A stretch of 64,000 bases of DNA from JBDWFY01 sp039976075. Its GTDB lineage: Bacteria; Pseudomonadota; Alphaproteobacteria; Rhizobiales; Stappiaceae. The DNA is taken from contig JBDWFY010000016.1 in assembly GCA_039976075.1 (NCBI GenBank), forward strand, positions 186,001 to 250,000. Reading direction: 5' to 3'. The notes under the pieces were generated by a model. The model had not been told where the DNA came from. It ran no database searches and saw only the letters and a list, made by a program, of their open reading frames with translations. The stretch's first letter is position 1; each line of letters opens with the position of its first letter. Shown here one piece after another: positions 33,386 to 43,238 of this stretch. The position numbers and the translations under genes are program-made.

Positions 33386-33695
33386 GCGTTCTAGTACGCC
33401 AATGAACTGTGATGGACAACGCCAGCGTCTGTCCACATCAGACGATCGTTGGGCAATTTTTTTCCAGACCGCTCTGATCAAACGACGTGACCTCAGGCAT
33501 TCGGGATACGACCAGCGCCATTCCTGATACTTGGCAAGATTAATCAAATCGATCTGCGTTATCCCAGTTTCAGTTCGGGCCGTATCTCCTGAACACGGAC
33601 AATAGTTTTGTTCGATATGATCAGAACCTCGCTATCGAAACCGGTTTAGTATGCCGGATCAGTGGTGTTCTGAACTAATCATGCGGTGAGGCAGA
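33386..33695. other. Intergenic region between the MFS gene and the AraC-GyrI gene
   Basis: These 310 bases hold no convincing gene. The right end has GTGAGGCAGA, the Shine-Dalgarno region of the next gene. Minus-strand open frames here are shadows of the MFS gene's end. Confidence 0.5.
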
Positions 33696-34559
33696 ATGGA
33701 AAAGACTTCGACAAAACGTGATTATGCGCTGCGCATCATGCGAGTGATTGACTACATCCATACCCACCCCGAAAGGTCACTCAAAGTCGACGTTCTGGCG
33801 GAAGTTGCCTGTTTCTCACCGCATCACTTTCACCGGGTTTATCGGGGGATCACCGGAGAACCGGTATCGGCAACCGTTCGGCGGTTTCGCCTGCACCGGG
33901 CATCCGGTGATCTCGTTTCCGGTCAGACAACTGTCACGGATATTGCTAGACGAGCCGGTTATGCCAGTCTCGAGGCATTCAGTCGTGCCTTCACGGATAA
34001 ATATGGCATGCCACCGTCTTCATTCCGAGAGGCATCTCTGGCCGAAGCACCCGTTATTGCCTTTCAGAACAAGGAATTAGATGAAATGACTTATACAGTC
34101 ATCATAGAAGAAAATCCACATCAGCCACTGATCGGCATACCACATCAAGGCTCCTACATGGGGATCGGTCAGGCATTTGAACGTCTTTATCCCTGGGCAG
34201 CAAGTCGTAACCTCATCGGTCCGGAAACTCAAAGTATCGGCATCTATTACGATGACCCGGACTCTGTTCCCGCCGAGGAACTCAGATCATTTGCCGCCTT
34301 GGTTCATGCGGGCGAGGTTGAACTCGATGATACAATGGAGAGACGTGATATTCCGGCAGGGCAGCGTGCTGTTTTGCAGCATAAGGGACCCTATTCGGAT
34401 CTTCACAAGGCCTGGCGCTGGTTCTACTCAGATTGGCTTCCAGACAGCGGTCAAGAGCCGACCGATGCGCCCTGTTATGAAATCTATCTGAATAATCCCC
34501 GGATGGTGCCGCCGACCGAGCTTCTGACCCATATCTGTATGCCAATCAAAGCCCAATAG
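33696..34559 (+). CDS. AraC-type regulator with GyrI-like effector domain
   Basis: A 287-residue one-protein regulator. The N-terminal third is an AraC DNA-binding domain (LKVDVLAEVACFSPHHFHRVYRGITGEPVSATVRRFRLHRA and VTDIARRAGYASLEAFSRAFTDKYGMPPSSFR). The rest is a GyrI-like/BmrR-type effector-binding domain (YTVIIEENPHQPLIGIPHQGSYMGIGQAFERLYPWA ... DIPAGQRAVLQHKGPYSDLHKAWRWFYSDWLPDSG ... YEIYLNNP). Such proteins resemble Rob/SbmC and usually sense aromatic or cationic small molecules. No obvious target gene is adjacent. Confidence 0.9.
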   Translation: MEKTSTKRDYALRIMRVIDYIHTHPERSLKVDVLAEVACFSPHHFHRVYRGITGEPVSATVRRFRLHRASGDLVSGQTTVTDIARRAGYASLEAFSRAFTDKYGMPPSSFREASLAEAPVIAFQNKELDEMTYTVIIEENPHQPLIGIPHQGSYMGIGQAFERLYPWAASRNLIGPETQSIGIYYDDPDSVPAEELRSFAALVHAGEVELDDTMERRDIPAGQRAVLQHKGPYSDLHKAWRWFYSDWLPDSGQEPTDAPCYEIYLNNPRMVPPTELLTHICMPIKAQ

Positions 34560-34602
34560 AGCTCTCGTACGGTCAGGATTTTTAATAGTCGCTGAACAGA
34601 TA

Positions 34603-34637
34603 ATCTTCGCCCGGCTGCCATCAATTCGGGCGAAGAT
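34603..34637. terminator. Hairpin between convergent AraC-GyrI and ferredoxin genes
   Basis: ATCTTCGCCCG (34603-34613) pairs perfectly with CGGGCGAAGAT (34627-34637), 13-base loop. There is no strong T run on either side, but an 11-bp stem between convergent genes is best read as a shared terminator or mRNA 3' end. Confidence 0.6.
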
Positions 34638-34641
34638 GAAA

Positions 34642-34962
34642 TTACGCTTGTCGTTCGGGAATACGAACAACCAGGCCGTCCATCTCGTCAGTAATAGAAA
34701 TCTGGCACGATAGCCGCGATGTAGCGCGCACATCATATGCGAAGTCGAGCATATCTTCTTCCATTGGCTCGGCCGAGCCAACTTTCTCTTTCCATGTTTC
34801 TTCAACGTAAACATGGCAGGTGGCACAGGCACACGCACCGCCGCATTCCGCTTCAATGCCCGGGACCATATGCTTTACCGCCGTTTCCATGACAGTCGCG
34901 CCGGTATCGGCGTCAATTTCGTGTTCCGCCCCTTCGGACGTGATGTACTTTACCTTTGGCAT
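34642..34962 (-). CDS. [2Fe-2S] ferredoxin, adrenodoxin type
   Basis: The 106-residue electron carrier holds one [2Fe-2S] cluster. The ligand pattern Cys-x5-Cys-x2-Cys (ECGGACACATCHVYV, residues about 39-53) plus a distal Cys in TSRLSCQI matches vertebrate-type/adrenodoxin-like ferredoxins (FdxB/Fdx family) used with cytochrome P450 or in Fe-S and lipoate-linked biosynthesis. It is a single-gene unit; no P450 or ferredoxin reductase is nearby in the window, so the partner cannot be named. Confidence 0.92.
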   Translation of the reverse strand: MPKVKYITSEGAEHEIDADTGATVMETAVKHMVPGIEAECGGACACATCHVYVEETWKEKVGSAEPMEEDMLDFAYDVRATSRLSCQISITDEMDGLVVRIPERQA

Positions 34963-35368
34963 GGGCTGGCTGACCTGATGTTCCGTTACATTTCAATTGA
35001 CCCGACATAAAGGGTTCGTCCGAACAGTCAAGCACAGACACCATTTTTTGAAACATGTTCTGGAAAAATCAGGATCTACGGCCAACCGGGGCTGGCCGGC
35101 TTTTGCACGATGCCGAGGACGTCTGCCGTTGCGCTGGACACATACGTCCATACGGGGCAACCATTCTCCAGATTCCGTGCTGGCGAAATCGGCTCTCACC
35201 ACCGTCAACATTGCGCATGACGGTTCCAGGTAGGCATTTCTGCAGACATCAAGACATGCTTGCCGCTGATGCGATTGTCCCATGATGATTTTCAATCAGG
35301 GGCCGCATATCTCAGAGGCGATTGCCTGCACAGTTACAGCCCGCCGACATGCGGGCCAAAAAGCAACG
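34963..35368. other. Intergenic region between ferredoxin and Hpt genes
   Basis: About 400 bases with no gene I can support. A 100-codon minus-strand frame (34993-35295) is open, but its Cys/Arg-rich composition and lack of a recognisable motif look non-coding. The left end carries the ferredoxin promoter region. Confidence 0.45.
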
Positions 35369-35737
35369 TCAGTGAACGTCCAGAATAGAGCCGATAAACC
35401 GAACGGTACTCTTTACGGCCTGGTTCAGTTCGCCGATGTCGTCGCTGGTTCCACCAACTTCCACGATTTCAGCCAGGTTCGCCACATCCCAGGCCCCAAT
35501 GCCTCGAGCTGATCCCTTCATGGTATGGGCATAGGCAAAAAGCTCTTCTCCGCTTTCCGCATTTTCCATCTTTCCCATCAGCATTTCGGACTGCCGGCAA
35601 AAGAGCCGCAGTATTTCCTGCTCCAGTTCACGGTTGCCCAGTGTATGGCGTGCCAGATGAACCAGATCGACGGGGCACTGCACAGAGTGTTTCCCGCCTG
35701 TTTTGGATGCTGATTCCTGCATCAATATTGCAGCCAT
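35369..35737 (-). CDS. Orphan Hpt (histidine phosphotransfer) domain protein
   Basis: The 122-residue product is a stand-alone Hpt four-helix protein. The phosphoacceptor is His71 in FAYAHTMKGSARGIGAWDVA, matching the HxxKGSA core, and LARHTLGNRELEQEILRLFCRQSEMLMG is the preceding helix. ATG 35737 has AAGGGG six bases upstream; the ATG directly before it (35740) is equally in frame. It could relay phosphate between a hybrid kinase and a response regulator, but no kinase is adjacent. Confidence 0.85.
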   Translation of the reverse strand: MAAILMQESASKTGGKHSVQCPVDLVHLARHTLGNRELEQEILRLFCRQSEMLMGKMENAESGEELFAYAHTMKGSARGIGAWDVANLAEIVEVGGTSDDIGELNQAVKSTVRFIGSILDVH

Positions 35738-36015
35738 CATATTCCCCTTCGCTATCCGCAGATCGCCGACCGAAATTCGATAAGTCGTCTGCCCCACGGG
35801 GAATCAGCTTGCGCCCGAAAAGCGAACGACTCGTTAAAAATGCGCATTCGGGGACAAAGTGGGGAAAACTCGCAGCAAATAGTGTAGTTATAGTTAACAC
35901 GGTATTTTGCCAGTTTTGCCAATGTATTTGGATTCTTTAACACTCACCTAATTTAACGATGGAAGGCCTGTTGGAGACGATCTGTGTTCACTGATCGAGG
36001 CCTGTAAAGGAAGCG

Positions 36016-36315
36016 TTAACTTTTGTTCTCGGCAATCACTTGGCGTCCAGCTTCAGTCAGCCGACACACGCGCCAGTCAGGCTTAATAGGGTTTGAAAAC
36101 CAAGGTTCTGCCCAGTGGTTTGCAATACAGACGTCTATCGTCCTGGCGCTGATCTCGCGACCATTGTCGTCAAAAAGAGGCAGTTTGCCACCCGGCTGAT
36201 CCAGTCCGCGTTTCAACCATTTTACCTGCGCGGCAGTCGGCCTGACATTTGTCTTGTGAAGCGACGAAGCCTCGTTTGTACCGAGGGGGCCTTCACGTTT
36301 TGAGTGCTGTTTCAT
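36016..36315 (-). CDS. Small conserved-looking protein, possibly winged-helix
   Basis: From ATG 36315 (GGGG eight bases upstream) the product is 99 residues. It reads as a genuine protein: TAAQVKWLKRGLDQPGGKLPLF, then ISARTIDVCIANHWAEPWF, then WRVCRLTEAGRQVIAE. The helix-helix-sheet ending with LTEAGRQVIA resembles the end of winged-helix DNA-binding proteins. I recall similar unnamed proteins in Hyphomicrobiales but no function. It is monocistronic, upstream of and divergent from the GPR-like gene. Confidence 0.6.
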   Translation of the reverse strand: MKQHSKREGPLGTNEASSLHKTNVRPTAAQVKWLKRGLDQPGGKLPLFDDNGREISARTIDVCIANHWAEPWFSNPIKPDWRVCRLTEAGRQVIAENKS

Positions 36316-36569
36316 ATTCAAGCCCCGTCTGTATACGACCTTGTTTCTTGTTCCCTTGGGCCGATTGTGCCATTACCATAACTGATGCGGCAAGAATTTG
36401 GGAAACACGAGCTTACAGGATATTGATCCGGTAAGTTCCGGTGTAGACTCCGGTATTGGGGACGAGTATACGCGCTTTCCCGTTCGGCGCATGAGTGTTT
36501 CGATGTGCCAGGAATAAGGCCACGAAACGTTACGGCTGATTGTTGTGAGTATGACGCGAGGCGATCTAT

Positions 36570-39500
36570 ATGGCGAAAAACGCTCCTAAGTCCAAAGATC
36601 CGGCAGAAGCTGCGCTTTCTGCTGTCGAGGAAGCGCTGAAACTTGATTTCGGCGGACCGGACACACAACCGGATACGCCCCCTGCTGCTACAAAGTCAGC
36701 GGAGACGGACAAGCCGGCGCAAAAATCGGCTACTGCCAAAAAGCCCGCCGCCAAAGCGGAGAAAGCGCCCACAACTCCCGCAGCGAAAACAAAAACCGCT
36801 GCAAAAAGTACCGTTGAACCCAAAAAAGTCGCTGAACCAACAGCGATAGCGGAACCGAAAAAGAGCGTTGCCGCGAGTAAACCTACTCAGAACGTGGCAG
36901 AGCCTGAAACAGAAGAAACGACAGCGGTCGCGCAGGAAGCACAGCCACAACCGCGCCGTCGCAGCCGCGCCAGTCGCGCCGCAACGCCGGCAGCGGCCAA
37001 CGACGACCGTCGGTCCATCGGAAACCTTGTGTATGCTTTGCAGGCCCGCCCCTCCACATCGGTGCTTTGGGGCGCTTTTGCCCTGTCAGCCGTGTGGCTG
37101 GTGATTGGCGTTTCCATGGCTTGGAGCGCATTTGGTACGCAAATTCAGCAGGTGACGGGCTGGGCAGACCTTCTCCAGTCACCACAAATAGTCCTCTCGA
37201 CAGTCGCAATAGTGATTCCTATCCTGTTTTTCTGGGCCATCGCGTTCATGATCTGGCGCGCGCAGGAGATGCGTATTGTCTCTCGCGGGATGACCGAGGT
37301 CGCCCTGCGGCTCGCAGACCCTGAAGATGTAGCGCAGGAAGCGATATTAAATGTCGGACAAGCGATCCGGCGCGAAGTTGCCGCGATGGGCGACGGCATT
37401 GAACGCGCCATTGCGCGGGCCAGTGAGCTTGAGGTCCTCGTTCACAACGAAGTTGCCTCGCTTGAGCGCTCCTACAACGAAAATGAATTGAAAATTCGCG
37501 GCCTGATCGAAGAACTTGTCAGCCAGCGTCAGTCGATCGTCGGTAACGCTGAGAAAGTTCACTCGGCGATTGCCGGTGCTCATGAAACACTGGCCATGCA
37601 GCTGTCTTCCACTTCTGAGCAGTTTGTATCGAATTTTGACGGTGTTGCTGACCGCCTCGCTGCGGCAATCGACATGCGTGTTGAAGAGCTGACAAATGCT
37701 GTCACCAGCGGCATCGAGAGTTTCTCAACCGCATTCGGCTCATCCGGTATGGAACTGGTTGAAACGATGAACCTGCAGGGCGACGACATCAACGCCCGGC
37801 TGGCTGAAACAGCCAACACACTCCATGCCACCCTGACTGAACGTGGACATGAAATAACCGAAACACTTTCGGAAACCGGCAAATCCGTTGATGGCATGAT
37901 CGCAGCACGCGGCGAAAATGTGAACGAAACGCTTGCCAAGACGGGTGAAACCATTGCCGAGACGATTGCCTCTCGCGGTAATGAGATCAGCCAGGTGCTG
38001 GCTTCTACCGGAGAAACGGTCGCGGAGACAATTTCTGTCCGTACGGAGGACATCAACAATTCAATCAACTCCGTCGGTGAGCGTCTTATCGGATCGTTTG
38101 CCGAGAAGACCGACAATGTTGTCAATTCTCTTGAGGGCAATGTCGCACAGCTCGACACGACCCTGTCACAGAGCAGCAGTACTGTTATTTCTGCTCTGAA
38201 CGACACAAGTGCAAATGTTGTCGATACCGTTGCTAAACGGACCGAGGAAGTTGCCGAGTCTCTCAGAGGTGCAGGTGAAACCTTGCTCTCCGATCTTTCG
38301 ATCCGCGGCGGTGAAATTTCAACACGTCTCGAGCAGGCTTCTTCACGCCTCAGCGATACGCTGCAGAATACCAGCGAAACAATGCTGACAGATCTGACAT
38401 TGCGTGGCAGCGAAATCGTTTCCAGGATCGAAGACAGCTCCGGTCGTCTGAGCGGCACGTTGCAAAATACCAGCGATAACATGCTGAACGATCTCAATCT
38501 GCGCGGCTCGGAGATCACCGCACGCATGGATACGGCTGCTGATCTGATGAATGAAGCAGTTCTGAACAAGGGCTCGAAACTTGCCGAGAACCTCGAAATG
38601 CTTACGGGGAACCTTGATGAATCCATTAATGTTCACGGCTCGACGCTTGAACAATCTCTGCGAGATCGGACACTTGAACTGTCGGAGTTGGTGGACAACC
38701 ACAAGGCCGGCATGCGCGAGCAACTCGAGATTGCAACGTCTCAGATCAACGCATCATTGGGCGATCGTTCCAAGGAAATCGTCTCTGCGCTGAGTGAAAC
38801 CGGCTCTGAAGTCGTCCATCAGGTCAGTAGCCGCAGCGAGCGGATCACCCGTGATCTGGAACAGGTCAGTTTCCAGTTGACTGAAACACTGGATACCAAG
38901 GGTTATGCAATCCAGGATGCGCTATCCAAACGCCTTGAGCAGATGGAAAGTCTGGTCGGCGAACGGGGATCCGCACTGATTGAATCTCTGGATTCCAAGA
39001 GCAGTGAATTTGGTAATGTGCTGGAATTCCGAACCAAAAACCTCTCTGAAACGCTTCAGGGACGGATTTCCGACATGGACAATTCGCTGGACTCTCGCCT
39101 GTCGGTTCTGAACGAGCGCCTGGAAAGCTCGACCAGTTCTCTGGAAGAGCTGCTCAGCACGCGTGGCGAACATCTCTCGCAGTCTTTGCAAAAGCACACC
39201 GGAGAGATGGAAGACGCGCTTAATGAGAAGGTCGCTCAGGTTGGAGCATCTCTGGGCGCACGCGTGGCTGATTTTGACAAATCAATCAGCGATCAGGTGG
39301 AAATTGCCACCGCTAAAATTGAAACGAAGGCGGAGCATGTTACCGAAGCGATGACCGCAGGAACGGATCGCATCGACTCCGCACTGGATACCCGGGCTCG
39401 GCAGATCAGTGAAACCTTGATCTCTCGGACACGCGAAATTGCGGAAGCGTTCACAAGCGGTCAAGGCGAAATGGTAACAGCTCTTGATGGTGGACTGGCA

Positions 39501-42215
39501 GAAGTCGGTACGGTTCTATCAAGACAGACGCAGACTCTGACGGAATCCTTGTCAGACCGCATCGCTGAGATCAACGTATCGCTTGGCTCCAAAGTATTTG
39601 AAGTCGCGGAAACACTGGACTCCCGCGCTTCATCGCTTGAAGTGATGATGAGCGAGCGGCTTGAAGCAATTTCCGGCGCTCTCTCGGGTGAAAGCGAGAA
39701 AGCTCGCGAAGCGCTCAGCAGTACATTGATTGAAGCAACGACGAGCCTGCGCGACGAAAGTGAGCGGGTGCGGGATACGTTGTCGCAGACCGTTACGGAT
39801 GCATCGGGCAAGTTGACCGTCGAATCCAACCGGATCAGCGAAATGGTCGGTGCAGCCATAAACGATGCGACCGGCAGCATGTCCGAAGAGGGCTTCCGGG
39901 TGGTTGAATCGCTCGTGAGCGCTCTTGGCGATGCCAGCCGCAACCTGACGGAAGAGAGTGAAAAAGCCCGCGTATCCGTATCGTCGGCACTGGATGAAGT
40001 GGCACAAAAACTGACCACGGAAAGCTTCCTGGTGCGCGAAGGTGTCATGGAAGTTGTTGGACAGGCGGCACAGACGCTGAATGCGGAAACCGAAAAGGCC
40101 CGCACAGTCTATGCAGGTTGTGTTGCCGATCTTTCGGGAACACTCGGCGGGGAAAGCGACAAGGTACGCGAGGATCTTACGCAGACAATCTCCGAGATCG
40201 TTGCCACGCTCAACACCGAGAGCACGAGCTCTCAGGAGAAACTGAACCAGACTGCCGACAATATCCGGTCGCTGCTGGCAAACGAAAGCAGCAACGTGCA
40301 AGAGCATATTGCCGGTATCATCGGTGAAGCTGTGGAATCTCTGAGCAATCGCAGCTTGTCGGTGGCAGATGAGTTGTCGACGCGCGCTGGTGAGCTTAAC
40401 ACGGTTCTCAGCACAAAGAGCACCGAGCTTGCCTCCCTGCTCAGTGGTGACGGCAGCGAGTTGGTCAAATCGATCGAAGAGAAAGCGGACGATCTGACCA
40501 AACGGGTTGGAGATATTCACAGCGCCATTCTCGATGCAATCACAATTCGTGGTCGCGACGTCACAGATACGCTGGCCCGCCAAGGTTTGGAAACCACCCT
40601 TGCACTGGCAGAAACAGGCCAACAGATTACGCAGAGCATTGAAGAACGCAGCCGTGAAGTCGTCGGCGTTCTTGCCTCAAGTAACGACTCTGTTCAGCAT
40701 CAGGTTGAAGCCTCGCTTAACAGGCTTGGGGATTCAACATCGGCGCTTCAGAACATACTGACCGCCTCCGGTCAGAACATTGCAGAGATGCAAAGCGCCT
40801 TGGATAAGCGTATCGCGGACTTCAACAGTGCCATCACCACAAGCACGAATGAAACCGGTGCCTCGGTCAACCTGATCGAACAGCATGTTGCCGCTTTTCG
40901 CGATATGGCGGGCACCACACTGGGAGATGTTTCGGCTCTCGCCAGCCGCTTCGAGCAGCAGGGTGATGGTCTCAGGTCTGCAGTCGATGCATTGAAAAAC
41001 GTCAATTTGACCGTTGAACAAACGATGGATGAGCGCCGCGAAAGCATCGACGGCATTGTCAATCTGCTGATTACAAAGACGGAATCAGTAGACGGTGTCA
41101 TGCGTGAATTTGCTGACATGATCAGCCAGTCCCTCAATGCCGCCCAAGCCAAGGCGGAGGACGTTACGCGTCTTCTCGCAGATGCGGCAAGCAACGCGAC
41201 CGGCAATGTCACCGAACAGTTTGACAATATGCGCATGACCGCAAGTCTAGAGAGTCAGCGGGCACGGGACGAAATCCGCGCAGCGCAAGACGATCTGCTC
41301 GAAGAAATGAGCAAATCGATTGCCGAAGCGGGCAGCCGTTTTCAGGAAACAACGCAGACAATGCGCGAAGCAGCGCGGAAGATGCAGGACGAACTGGAGG
41401 TCACCCGCAACGAACTCAAGCGTGGTGTCATGGAGCTGCCTGAAGAAACCGTCGAATCTACCGCTGCGATGCGCAAAGTCGTGATGGAACAGATTCGCGC
41501 GCTGAACGAGTTGTCGACTATCGTTTCGCAGCAATCCGGCTCGCTGGATGTGGCCATGCCCTCAACGGCAAGCACACCTCCTGCCCTGGCCCAACCGGCG
41601 CCAACACAAAGTCGTCGACCTCAACAAGCGCCGGCACAGCAGACACAAGCTCCCACGCGGTCGGCGTCGCAGCCCCTCGTGAAAGAAGCAAATTTTGCTT
41701 CACGGTTGGAAAACGATCTGCAACTGCCCGAACAGCAGGCCAAATCTGCACCAGCTGCCGCCGGCGACAAAGGGCAGACAAAAGGCTGGATGAGCGATCT
41801 GCTGCGCCGTGCTTCGCGAGAGGAAGACAGCCATCAGGCGGAAAACAGTGGCAATGTGGAGATGAACGACTCCCTCAACTCACTGTCCCGCGATATCGCT
41901 CAGGCAATCGATGCCGAAACCTATGGTGATCTGTGGGGAAGGTACCTGCGCGGTGAACGCAATGTCTTTACGCGGCGCTTGTACACATTGCAGGGACAGA
42001 AGACATTTGACGAAATTCGTCAAAAGTTCGCTGCTGACCCCGAATTCCGCAGAGCCGTGTCCCAGTACCTGGAAGACTTCAGCGCCCTGCTTCGTCAGCA
42101 GTTTCAGGCTGATGCCAACAAGGCACAGGCCTACCTGCATTCCGACACGGGTAAGGTCTACACCATGCTTGCCCATGCAAGCGGACGCCTTGAAGGCAAC
42201 GGTAACGCTTTCTAG
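36570..42215 (+). CDS. Giant apolipoprotein-like membrane protein, probable Growth Pole Ring (GPR) homologue
   Basis: The 1881-residue product has a Lys/Ala/Pro-rich N-terminus (1-150), two transmembrane helices (about 164-188 and 207-229), then about 1,300 residues of amphipathic helix with 11-residue periodicity. At residues about 410-500 it forms clear 22-residue units (for example NETLAKTGETIAETIASRGN then SQVLASTGETVAETISVRTE) and at about 570-650 33-residue units. A Pro/Gln-rich linker and a conserved C-terminal domain (SRDIAQAIDAETYGDLWGRY, then RRLYTLQGQKTF) follow. This architecture matches GPR, which forms a ring at the growth pole of Agrobacterium. It is monocistronic with a strong terminator. 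Homology is from memory of the architecture and unaligned. Confidence 0.75.
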   Translation: MAKNAPKSKDPAEAALSAVEEALKLDFGGPDTQPDTPPAATKSAETDKPAQKSATAKKPAAKAEKAPTTPAAKTKTAAKSTVEPKKVAEPTAIAEPKKSVAASKPTQNVAEPETEETTAVAQEAQPQPRRRSRASRAATPAAANDDRRSIGNLVYALQARPSTSVLWGAFALSAVWLVIGVSMAWSAFGTQIQQVTGWADLLQSPQIVLSTVAIVIPILFFWAIAFMIWRAQEMRIVSRGMTEVALRLADPEDVAQEAILNVGQAIRREVAAMGDGIERAIARASELEVLVHNEVASLERSYNENELKIRGLIEELVSQRQSIVGNAEKVHSAIAGAHETLAMQLSSTSEQFVSNFDGVADRLAAAIDMRVEELTNAVTSGIESFSTAFGSSGMELVETMNLQGDDINARLAETANTLHATLTERGHEITETLSETGKSVDGMIAARGENVNETLAKTGETIAETIASRGNEISQVLASTGETVAETISVRTEDINNSINSVGERLIGSFAEKTDNVVNSLEGNVAQLDTTLSQSSSTVISALNDTSANVVDTVAKRTEEVAESLRGAGETLLSDLSIRGGEISTRLEQASSRLSDTLQNTSETMLTDLTLRGSEIVSRIEDSSGRLSGTLQNTSDNMLNDLNLRGSEITARMDTAADLMNEAVLNKGSKLAENLEMLTGNLDESINVHGSTLEQSLRDRTLELSELVDNHKAGMREQLEIATSQINASLGDRSKEIVSALSETGSEVVHQVSSRSERITRDLEQVSFQLTETLDTKGYAIQDALSKRLEQMESLVGERGSALIESLDSKSSEFGNVLEFRTKNLSETLQGRISDMDNSLDSRLSVLNERLESSTSSLEELLSTRGEHLSQSLQKHTGEMEDALNEKVAQVGASLGARVADFDKSISDQVEIATAKIETKAEHVTEAMTAGTDRIDSALDTRARQISETLISRTREIAEAFTSGQGEMVTALDGGLAEVGTVLSRQTQTLTESLSDRIAEINVSLGSKVFEVAETLDSRASSLEVMMSERLEAISGALSGESEKAREALSSTLIEATTSLRDESERVRDTLSQTVTDASGKLTVESNRISEMVGAAINDATGSMSEEGFRVVESLVSALGDASRNLTEESEKARVSVSSALDEVAQKLTTESFLVREGVMEVVGQAAQTLNAETEKARTVYAGCVADLSGTLGGESDKVREDLTQTISEIVATLNTESTSSQEKLNQTADNIRSLLANESSNVQEHIAGIIGEAVESLSNRSLSVADELSTRAGELNTVLSTKSTELASLLSGDGSELVKSIEEKADDLTKRVGDIHSAILDAITIRGRDVTDTLARQGLETTLALAETGQQITQSIEERSREVVGVLASSNDSVQHQVEASLNRLGDSTSALQNILTASGQNIAEMQSALDKRIADFNSAITTSTNETGASVNLIEQHVAAFRDMAGTTLGDVSALASRFEQQGDGLRSAVDALKNVNLTVEQTMDERRESIDGIVNLLITKTESVDGVMREFADMISQSLNAAQAKAEDVTRLLADAASNATGNVTEQFDNMRMTASLESQRARDEIRAAQDDLLEEMSKSIAEAGSRFQETTQTMREAARKMQDELEVTRNELKRGVMELPEETVESTAAMRKVVMEQIRALNELSTIVSQQSGSLDVAMPSTASTPPALAQPAPTQSRRPQQAPAQQTQAPTRSASQPLVKEANFASRLENDLQLPEQQAKSAPAAAGDKGQTKGWMSDLLRRASREEDSHQAENSGNVEMNDSLNSLSRDIAQAIDAETYGDLWGRYLRGERNVFTRRLYTLQGQKTFDEIRQKFAADPEFRRAVSQYLEDFSALLRQQFQADANKAQAYLHSDTGKVYTMLAHASGRLEGNGNAF

Positions 42216-42542
42216 GGCGACTCAGAGAGACCAAGCAAAATTAAGTTTAAGGGCCCTCTCGTGGGGCCCTTTTCTTTTGCCGATATACTCTGGCGACGCT
42301 TGATTGGTTTTCACAAGACACAGACGGCGGTAACGCACCACACACGCACAGACCCAGCTTCCGATGCGTTCGAACATCTTCCGTTCATCAAACCAGACCA
42401 AAGTCTGTTCCAGAAAACCCGGAGACCCGTTCTCCATCCGAAGACGAGACAACCAACGGGCTGGAATTCATACTTTCCCCGAAATGTACGAGCTATCAGC
42501 GAAACTCTCATCGCCAATCGACACTTCAAAAATTGAGGAAAC
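42216..42542. other. Intergenic region after the GPR-like gene
   Basis: Apart from the terminator at 42249-42279, these 327 bases between two convergent genes show no gene or repeat I can support. Confidence 0.5.
42249..42279 (+). terminator. Rho-independent terminator of the GPR-like gene
   Basis: AAGGGCCC (42249-42256) pairs with GGGCCCTT (42264-42271) over a seven-base loop and is followed by TTCTTTT. Confidence 0.92.
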
Positions 42543-43154
42543 TCAGGTTCGGCGTAACACCCACGCCACCAGATCCGTAAAGACCTGGTTGGCAGCGCTG
42601 TTCATACCGATAACGGCAGCAGCGGGTTGATCAGTGGGTACGGCCACTTCTGCGCGGAATGTTTCGGTTGCAACGGCACGACCATTACGATCGTTGATTA
42701 TCTTGGCAGCGATGGAAACAATGGCGCGCCGTCCGCCGTTCACATCAAGCTGAAACGCCCGGATTTCAGTGCTGATCTGGTAGTTGATCAGCAATCCTTC
42801 TCCCGGCAATCCAACAGCTTTTACCCTACCGCTGTTTTCAAACGTTTCGACAAGATTGGCCTGCACCAGATTCGGTAGTTCGTCGCTCCAGACAACTTTG
42901 GGAAAATAGGAAATTTCGTTGCCATCGGACACAACCGCAATATTGCTCGTATTCAACGCCTGAATGGCCCTTGGCTTGGGAATCAGAATTTGTGCGTTTG
43001 AACGGTGTCTGATGTCGGGATTGACAGGCGCAGAGAGGTCAAAGATCGCTTTTGGAGCAGACGAGCCGCCGCCAATACATCCCGACAGCGCAATCGCCAG
43101 GCAACCAGCAACAAGGCCAAACGCCAATCGCTTGTGCTTTCTTATCCCTGCCAA
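42543..43154 (-). CDS. ABC-type transport auxiliary lipoprotein (PqiC/ABC_trans_aux type)
   Basis: The 203-residue outer-membrane-type lipoprotein has a signal peptide with lipobox LSGC (Cys about residue 26) and the ABC_trans_aux pattern: IFDLSAPVN, AQILIPKPRAIQALNTSNIAVVSDGNEISYFPKVVWSDELPNLVQANLVETFENS, and the C-terminal AAAVIGMNSAANQVFTDLVAWVL. It is the last gene after mlaE-mlaF-mlaD and so is probably the periplasmic or outer-membrane receiver of the MCE lipid transport system. Confidence 0.88.
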   Translation of the reverse strand: MAGIRKHKRLAFGLVAGCLAIALSGCIGGGSSAPKAIFDLSAPVNPDIRHRSNAQILIPKPRAIQALNTSNIAVVSDGNEISYFPKVVWSDELPNLVQANLVETFENSGRVKAVGLPGEGLLINYQISTEIRAFQLDVNGGRRAIVSIAAKIINDRNGRAVATETFRAEVAVPTDQPAAAVIGMNSAANQVFTDLVAWVLRRT

Positions 43155-43238
43155 TTCGTGACCCCGCCTCGCCGCATCATGACTGCTGGATCAGCAGTCA
43201 ATTCGTTGTTTCGGCACACAAAAATTTCCGCATCTCTG

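Noticed and set aside
34993..35295. 100-codon minus-strand frame between ferredoxin and Hpt genes
   Set aside because: Cys/Arg-rich, no recognisable motif, no good ribosome-binding site.
37580..38626. 348-codon minus-strand frame inside the GPR-like gene
   Set aside because: Ser/Arg-rich mirror frame produced by the repetitive codon pattern of the giant gene.
39630..40622. 330-codon minus-strand frame inside the GPR-like gene
   Set aside because: Same reason; no start signal and no family motif.
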